Shown piece after piece: positions 9,176-12,665 of a stretch of 12,665 bases of DNA (positions are counted from its first letter, which is position 1; every line of letters begins with the position of its first letter). The stretch is from Thermococci archaeon (lineage in GTDB: Archaea > Methanobacteriota_B > Thermococci > Thermococcales > Thermococcaceae). Both the position numbers and the translations under genes were made by a program. The stretch spans positions 1 to 12,665 of the forward strand of contig QMUI01000006.1 of NCBI GenBank assembly GCA_003660485.1, written 5' to 3'. Below the pieces are notes generated by a model. The model made no database searches and was not told the origin of the DNA. It saw nothing but the letters and a program-made list of their open reading frames with translations.

Positions 9176-11317
9176 TCAAGCAAGTCGCTTTTCGAGGAAG
9201 ATACTTAGTACAAGGAGAACTCCCAGCACCATAACAACTATATAAGACCACCGGGTCGTGATTTCTGCTGTGCTCATACTTGTACCACTAACCTTAAATG
9301 ACAGGTTAACTTGCCCTTCTCCTATTATCACTATTGCTATGAAGTCTTCATCGTTTCTTATTGCTATCGTTCTTGAGATGTTGTTTCCTCTTGCTGTAAA
9401 GATTGCTTTTCCAGTTCCAAAAGGATCAAAGTCTTCTTTTTCGCTGTTTAGTGTAAAATGGTAAGCTTTTAGCTCTATACTCTTCCCGCTAGTAGTTATT
9501 ATGTGTAGTTTCTTCCCACGAAGTTGGGTGGCATTGAGTATAATGACTTCGAGCCCTTCACCGAAAGGTTTCCTTTTTAGGTTGAGGGTAATATTCTGTG
9601 GATCCTTGATATAATGTGCAACGAGAAGGACTGCATCAAAAATCCCTTTTCCCTCTACCATGAGCATAAATTTGCTCTCATTAAAAATCACAAAGTCTGG
9701 TCTTCCCTTTGGAGCTTCTGACGTGTGGAGTATTAATCCAGAGGGATCAAGAACATGGAGTTTTAGATCTTTTCCTTGACGGACATAGCGCCCATATAGA
9801 AAAGCTATCTTCTCTCCTGCGATGTTTTCGAAGATGTAGGGGGGTGTGATATCACGCCACACCACATGGTAAGGGAGTCCGAGGTAGTGAATCTCTGAGC
9901 TGAAGTTGCTCTTGGCGAGCCAATTGTCGCCATAGACTGGAAGTTTCCCTGCTCCACTCACTTCTAACGTAAGCGGATAATTCTTGCCATTTATTGTGAC
10001 GTTGAACCTTAGTGGAGACTCTACGCTAAAGCCAGAGGGGAAGCTTGGAAGCGAAACTACGAGGGTTAATTGAGCACCCCCTTCAATATTGAGAGTCTTA
10101 ACTTCATTCTGGTTATAATAGAAGGCGTACCTAATTGAATCAGGTAATCCAGTAACATCAAGCTCTACTCTTCCTTTTCCAGTAATCACTAAACTGTAAG
10201 CCGCCGCACCTCCTAAAGGAGCCCTTGCATAATCATTAACGAACCGGACACTAAAGTTCTTTTCAAGCATGAGGGGTATAGTTGTTGTGAAATCTCTAGA
10301 AGATACACGAATTGTAACGTACTCAACATCCTTGTTTAGATTAAAGGTAACCTCTTTCATTTCCCCCTTGTGGAGGGTAAGATCGAGGTAAAGAGGGGAG
10401 CTAATAATGAGTGAATTGCTTGTAATGCTGACTCTTCCATGAAAGTAACCTCCTTCATTTTTTATCTTTAGTCTTAGGGTCTTTCCGTTAAAGGAGTATG
10501 AAATCACAGAAATGGAGGGAGGCTCAAAGTAAAAGCTCTCTTGAAGAACACTACCATAGTTCACAACAACTACACCTTGGAGGGGATTTCTCCTGAAGGT
10601 AACTTCTCTCTCTTCCTTTCTTCCTAAATATACCTCTTCCTTCTCTAGTGTAAACCCTCCACTTGTTAGTGCAACGGTTACATTAACTCCGTCTCCATGG
10701 TTAAAGAGTACAATATGGAGTTTGTCATCTCTCCATAGTGATTTTATCTCTACTTGCTTTGTTATTTCCCCCACAATTACGTTTTTACTTAATTCTCCAA
10801 GAGAGAGCGTGAAAATACCTGATGGAGGGGTTTTGACCTTAAATGTTATTTCATCTCCGTTTTTCAGACTTATAGGAACTTCTTTTATGAGAAGACCATT
10901 TGAATATACTTTCAACGTGTCGTTTATGTCATAGTAGCCCTCCCACCTTATGCGGAACTTTGTGTAGGTGTCAAAGGCTTCAACGATGTTCACTGAGAAA
11001 TCCTTTTTCTTCATCACTTTTACCTGGGAATAGTTCCCGCTGAGGTGAAGGACAAGTTTTTGAGTAGTCGGATCAAAGTGTCCTAGGGTATAATTAACCC
11101 CATTAGAGAAGATGCTCTCTCCGAAGCTAAGTACACTTGAGGTTATGCCGTTAGGACCTTCAACACGCAGATATATTAGGTCTCCTGTTGGAGAGGGATC
11201 GAAGGTAACTGTACTATTATCCACTAATAGGACTTCATCCAGTCCAAGCTCAATAGAATATGCAAAAACGTTTTCCGCAAAAATAAGGAGGATTATAGGT
11301 ATCAGAACTTTTTTCAT
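9176..11317 (-). CDS. Large secreted, membrane-anchored beta-sandwich protein of an ABC-2 operon
   Basis: A 713-residue surface protein of unknown function. It starts with a signal peptide (KK, then a hydrophobic run, likely cleavage after VFA at residue 19) and ends with one membrane helix (about 689-708) followed by EKRLA, so the body lies outside the cell with the C-terminus inside. The body is a long series of beta-strand-rich segments alternating with short turns, like stacked Ig/NEW3-type domains. The segment from about residue 350 to 450 (NFSVRFVNDYARAPLGGAAAYSL onward) looks most like a NEW3 domain. I saw no cysteine, and many N-glycosylation sequons (NST, NYT, NDT, NVT, NIT, NAT and others). 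The ATG at 11317 is preceded by GGTGATGAGGG, 14 bases after the permease gene, so it is translated from the ABC operon. It may be an exported partner or accessory of the transporter; domain names are tentative. Confidence 0.85.
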   Translation of the reverse strand: MKKVLIPIILLIFAENVFAYSIELGLDEVLLVDNSTVTFDPSPTGDLIYLRVEGPNGITSSVLSFGESIFSNGVNYTLGHFDPTTQKLVLHLSGNYSQVKVMKKKDFSVNIVEAFDTYTKFRIRWEGYYDINDTLKVYSNGLLIKEVPISLKNGDEITFKVKTPPSGIFTLSLGELSKNVIVGEITKQVEIKSLWRDDKLHIVLFNHGDGVNVTVALTSGGFTLEKEEVYLGRKEEREVTFRRNPLQGVVVVNYGSVLQESFYFEPPSISVISYSFNGKTLRLKIKNEGGYFHGRVSITSNSLIISSPLYLDLTLHKGEMKEVTFNLNKDVEYVTIRVSSRDFTTTIPLMLEKNFSVRFVNDYARAPLGGAAAYSLVITGKGRVELDVTGLPDSIRYAFYYNQNEVKTLNIEGGAQLTLVVSLPSFPSGFSVESPLRFNVTINGKNYPLTLEVSGAGKLPVYGDNWLAKSNFSSEIHYLGLPYHVVWRDITPPYIFENIAGEKIAFLYGRYVRQGKDLKLHVLDPSGLILHTSEAPKGRPDFVIFNESKFMLMVEGKGIFDAVLLVAHYIKDPQNITLNLKRKPFGEGLEVIILNATQLRGKKLHIITTSGKSIELKAYHFTLNSEKEDFDPFGTGKAIFTARGNNISRTIAIRNDEDFIAIVIIGEGQVNLSFKVSGTSMSTAEITTRWSYIVVMVLGVLLVLSIFLEKRLA

Positions 11318-11331
11318 CCCTCATCACCCCG

Positions 11332-12117
11332 TTAAGGATACTCTCTCCGGTAGATCCCCAGCAATGTGAGGAGTAATGTAAGGAGTATAGTATCAATGAA
11401 AAACAGTATTGTTGTGTTAGGATCACCTTTATAGGCGTCTAGACCAGTGTGGAGAGTAAAGTGTCTTTTAAGAAGAACTCCCACTTGGTAATTGAGAGTG
11501 AAGCGTTCTGGGTTGTCAAAGAATGGTAGCTGAGGCAGTATAAACTGGGCAACAAAAACAAGGGCAAAGGCGGAGAGAGAAGCATAAAGGGGACGTGAGA
11601 CAATAACAGAGAGTAGCATTGCTAGACTGCCTAATGCTCCAAGAAGCAGAAGCGTAACCCCTGTGGCGTAAAGTACATCGTCGAAAGTAGCTTTAAAACC
11701 TTCAAAACCTGCTTTGTAGAGGAGAACTTCATAAATTTGGAGAATGAGGTATGGAACCCCAAATAGAATCGCTATACTTGTGATTCCAGCTAAAAACTTG
11801 CCAAGGACAATTTCGCTCTTTCTTATAGGCTTTGTCAGGAGAAGTCTTATTGTGCCTTTATCAATTTCACTTGCAAGGAGGTCGCTCATGAGGATTATGG
11901 CTACGAGTTGACCGATAATACCAAGCCAGAAGTTCACCATGAACTCGGAGGTAACTATCTGAAAGGATCGCTCAAGAATCTTCGCTCCATATTCCATTAC
12001 TTCTTCGTGAGTAAAGAAGTGGACTACTACAGGCAAGAGCATTGTGGCAAGCATAACCTTGAAGCGTCGCGTCTTAAGTATCCTTGAAACCTCGTTAAGG
12101 TAAAGGACGCTTATCAC
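11332..12117 (-). CDS. ABC-2 type transporter permease (NosY-like)
   Basis: A 261-residue membrane subunit of an ABC exporter. It has six predicted helices at about 18-35, 60-80, 108-132, 147-172, 177-199 and 235-256, with an N-terminal cytoplasmic segment LYLNEVSRILKTRRF. The family hallmark lies after helix 2: DLLASEIDKGTIRLLLTKPIRKSEIVLGKF (about 79-108), the ABC-2 'E...G..R.LLT.P..R' cytoplasmic loop that contacts the ATPase. The start is GTG at 12117, overlapping the TGA of the ATPase gene as GTGA, a classic coupling signal. The transported substrate cannot be read from sequence; NosY-type permeases have been linked to surface or copper-enzyme maturation, multidrug export and other roles. 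Downstream, the surface protein follows after 14 bases. Confidence 0.92.
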   Translation of the reverse strand: MISVLYLNEVSRILKTRRFKVMLATMLLPVVVHFFTHEEVMEYGAKILERSFQIVTSEFMVNFWLGIIGQLVAIILMSDLLASEIDKGTIRLLLTKPIRKSEIVLGKFLAGITSIAILFGVPYLILQIYEVLLYKAGFEGFKATFDDVLYATGVTLLLLGALGSLAMLLSVIVSRPLYASLSAFALVFVAQFILPQLPFFDNPERFTLNYQVGVLLKRHFTLHTGLDAYKGDPNTTILFFIDTILLTLLLTLLGIYRREYP

Positions 12118-12665
12118 TCTCCCACCTCCAAACTAAACTTCTCCATGAGAATTCTCTCGAGAGGGCTTGTGTGGGGTTTGAAAAGCTTGAGCCTTATTCC
12201 GTTCGAGCTAAGGTACTTTGGGAATATTAGGAAGAATTCGTCTAGGAACTTTGGTTCGACAATGACTCTGATAACATTATCTTCTTCCCAGATTTCCTGG
12301 ATATAAGGTTTTTCACGCAGAAATTTCATTACACTACCGTTGTCAGAGGTTACTATGTCGTACTCCTTCTCCTCTATCTTCATTAAATCGGTTATCTTTC
12401 CCTGGGCTATCATTTGTCCTTGATTTATTATTCCTACGTAGTTACACATCTTCTCTATCTCACTGACTATGTGGGAGCTCACAAAAATTGTCTTGTTTCT
12501 CTTAGAGAGTTCTATTTTCCCAATGAACTCTATTCTGCCGAGGGGGGTCGAGGTTTGCTGTGGGCTCGTCCAGGATGAGAAGCTCTGGGTCATGCATGAG
12601 TGCCATGGCAAACATGACTCTCTGCTTCTGACCGCTTGAGAGCTCTTTCATTTTGTTGAGTGCTA
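12114..12665 (-). CDS. ABC transporter ATP-binding protein, 5' end outside window, frameshifted in a G6/C6 run
   Basis: ATPase subunit for the permease that follows with a 4-base GTGA overlap. The Walker A part lies beyond the window. Reading from 12663 the protein has the ABC signature LSSGQKQRV and Walker [14 protein letters not shown], then loses frame. From 12542 another frame continues the family sequence, [12 protein letters not shown], then the H-loop [13 protein letters not shown] and the family segment [14 protein letters not shown]. The break is a run of six C on the coding strand (12547-12542); five would restore [16 protein letters not shown]. The reading that starts at ATG 12611 has about 23 unrelated residues before the break and is an artefact of the shift. 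Both sides are well conserved, so this is either a sequencing or assembly error or a very recent mutation or slippage site. The C-terminal 100 residues are a divergent regulatory tail. Confidence 0.85.

Noticed and set aside
12548..12611. [11 protein letters not shown]... as the true N-terminus of the ABC ATPase
   Set aside because: The next frame over the same bases encodes the ABC signature and Walker B, so this stretch is out-of-frame sequence before the G6 break.

Overview
The window looks like chromosomal DNA of a hyperthermophilic archaeon of the Thermococcales, most likely a Pyrococcus. The reasons are the archaeal GatDE amidotransferase, a near-match (as I remember it) to the P. horikoshii aspartate transporter GltPh, an archaeal 51-residue ribosomal protein L40e, box C/D guide RNAs, TATA-box promoters, GGTGAT-type ribosome binding sites and very tight gene packing. 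This is from reading alone; no database search was made.

Layout. (1) 1-3034: gatD (5' end outside the window) and gatE, co-directional, encode the Glu-tRNAGln amidotransferase. (2) 3029-3170: two tandem, well-formed box C/D sRNAs lie directly behind gatE; box C of the first contains the gatE stop codon. (3) 3246-4612: gltP with its own promoter and a strong RBS. (4) 4602-5747 (-): a SplB-like radical SAM protein, divergent from (5) 5796-6377 (+): a small, degenerate secretion-ATPase-like P-loop protein. (6) 6369-7520 (-): a class V aminotransferase, divergent from (7) 7577-8230 (+): a small atypical protein kinase, with a 16-bp TATA palindrome between them. (8) 8220-8513 (-): a four-helix membrane protein, divergent from (9) 8576-8731 (+): L40e. 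(10) 8735-9067 (-): a PadR regulator. (11) 9176-12665 (-): an ABC-2 export operon, read as ATPase (partial, frameshifted), permease, then a large cell-surface beta-sandwich protein with a C-terminal anchor.

From 3.3 to 9.1 kb the genes alternate in divergent and convergent pairs. Divergent pairs share short AT-rich promoter regions and several mRNAs are probably leaderless. Convergent pairs overlap by 9-11 bp at their stop codons, or are separated by 3 bp. gatDE and the sRNAs all serve RNA maturation or translation. The ABC operon and the nearby PadR gene form a plausible regulated export or surface module.

Most worth a second look: the tandem sRNAs, one with a fully self-complementary guide; the single-base frameshift in a G6 run of the ABC ATPase; the stand-alone degenerate VirB11-like ATPase; and the ABC/surface-protein/PadR locus. 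I found no CRISPR array, insertion sequence, tRNA or rRNA gene.
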